In this document: positions 5,007-5,200 of the stretch, piece by piece
Layout of the letters: each line of letters begins with the position of its first letter
How positions within the stretch are numbered: position 1 is the stretch's first letter
NCBI GenBank assembly: GCA_024636355.1
Contig: JAGXHH010000010.1
Coordinates: 1-5,200 of the forward strand
Source of the DNA: Desulfobacteraceae bacterium
GTDB taxonomy: Bacteria; Desulfobacterota; Desulfobacteria; Desulfobacterales; Desulfosalsimonadaceae
Direction: 5' to 3'
DNA length: 5,200 nucleotides
Notes under the pieces: generated by a model
Databases searched by the model: none
What the model saw: only the letters and a program-made list of their open reading frames with translations
Told to the model about the DNA's origin: nothing
Translations under genes and position numbers: made by a program

Positions 5007-5200
5007 ATGGGTGATTTTTCGCATATAGACGACAGCGGCCGGGTTCGGATGGTCGATGTCGGAGATAAAAACGAAACAGACCGTCGGGCTGTGGCGCAGG
5101 GGACCGTTTCCATGAACCCGGAAACCTTTGAAGCAGTGGTTCACAACCGGAGTCGCAAAGGCAACGTGATTGAAACGGCACGAATCGCCGGGGTAATGGC
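5007..5200 (+). CDS. moaC: cyclic pyranopterin monophosphate synthase MoaC, 5' part
   Basis: The gene is cut by the right edge after 64 complete codons. MoaC acts with MoaA in the first step of molybdenum cofactor synthesis, turning the GTP-derived intermediate into cyclic pyranopterin monophosphate. The visible N-terminus is diagnostic: FSHIDDSGRVRMVDVGDKN (4-22), then TDRRAVAQGTVSM (24-36), then KGNVIETARIAGVMA at the edge, which corresponds to the family KGdv...ARIAGI.AAK. The start is the ATG at 5007, 24 bases after the moaE stop; GAGG at 4987-4990 is too far upstream to be a normal ribosome-binding site, so translation may partly depend on moaE. The active-site Lys and Asp of the C-terminal half lie outside the window. 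Confidence 0.95.
   Translation, partial: MGDFSHIDDSGRVRMVDVGDKNETDRRAVAQGTVSMNPETFEAVVHNRSRKGNVIETARIAGVM

Noticed and set aside
4673..5181. Minus-strand open frames opposite moaE and moaC
   Set aside because: They are low-complexity Ser/Thr/Arg-rich or motif-free translations opposite two recognised genes.

Overview
The window looks like chromosomal DNA of a strictly anaerobic, probably sulfate-reducing bacterium of the Desulfobacterota (former Deltaproteobacteria). That placement is inferred from gene content: a periplasmic tetraheme class III cytochrome c, a CbiA/CobB-type amidotransferase of the kind that follows dsrABD in sulfate reducers, a pyrR in a Gram-negative setting, and a Tat plus molybdenum-cofactor cluster. 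No rRNA, tRNA, CRISPR array, insertion sequence or prophage gene is visible. Coding density is high and every gene assigned here reads intact, except those cut by the window edges.

Layout. (1) Positions 1-598, plus strand: the C-terminal part of a cobyrinate a,c-diamide synthase-like glutamine amidotransferase (CbiA/CobB family, possibly DsrN). (2) 599-866: a non-coding stretch with three tandem copies of a CATGAAG-containing 9-mer and a strong symmetrical terminator shared by two convergent genes. (3) 867-1337, minus: a secreted tetraheme cytochrome c3-type protein with its own consensus-like promoter. (4) 1524-3731, minus: a compact run pyrR - moaB/mogA-like - tatB - tatC, with tatB and tatC overlapping by 8 bases. 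A 43-base imperfect palindrome covers the tatC stop codon. (5) 3732-3929: the divergent control region. (6) 3930-5200, plus: mobA - a divergent short moaE - the 5' part of moaC, cut by the window end.

How the genes fit together. MoaC, MoaE, the MoaB-like protein and MobA are molybdenum/tungsten cofactor steps, ending with the guanine dinucleotide form used by formate dehydrogenases and related enzymes. The Tat translocon exports such folded cofactor-loaded enzymes. A periplasmic tetraheme cytochrome c3 is the usual acceptor of electrons from periplasmic formate dehydrogenases and hydrogenases in sulfate reducers. The neighbourhood therefore reads as a module for making, exporting and wiring periplasmic redox enzymes, next to a possible siroheme-modifying gene. 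PyrR is the odd member.

I see no wholly new system. The items most worth a second look are the divergent MoaE, which lacks a key active-site histidine and the usual C-terminal tail, the palindrome at the tatC stop, the loop substitutions in MobA, and the tandem CATGAAG repeat.
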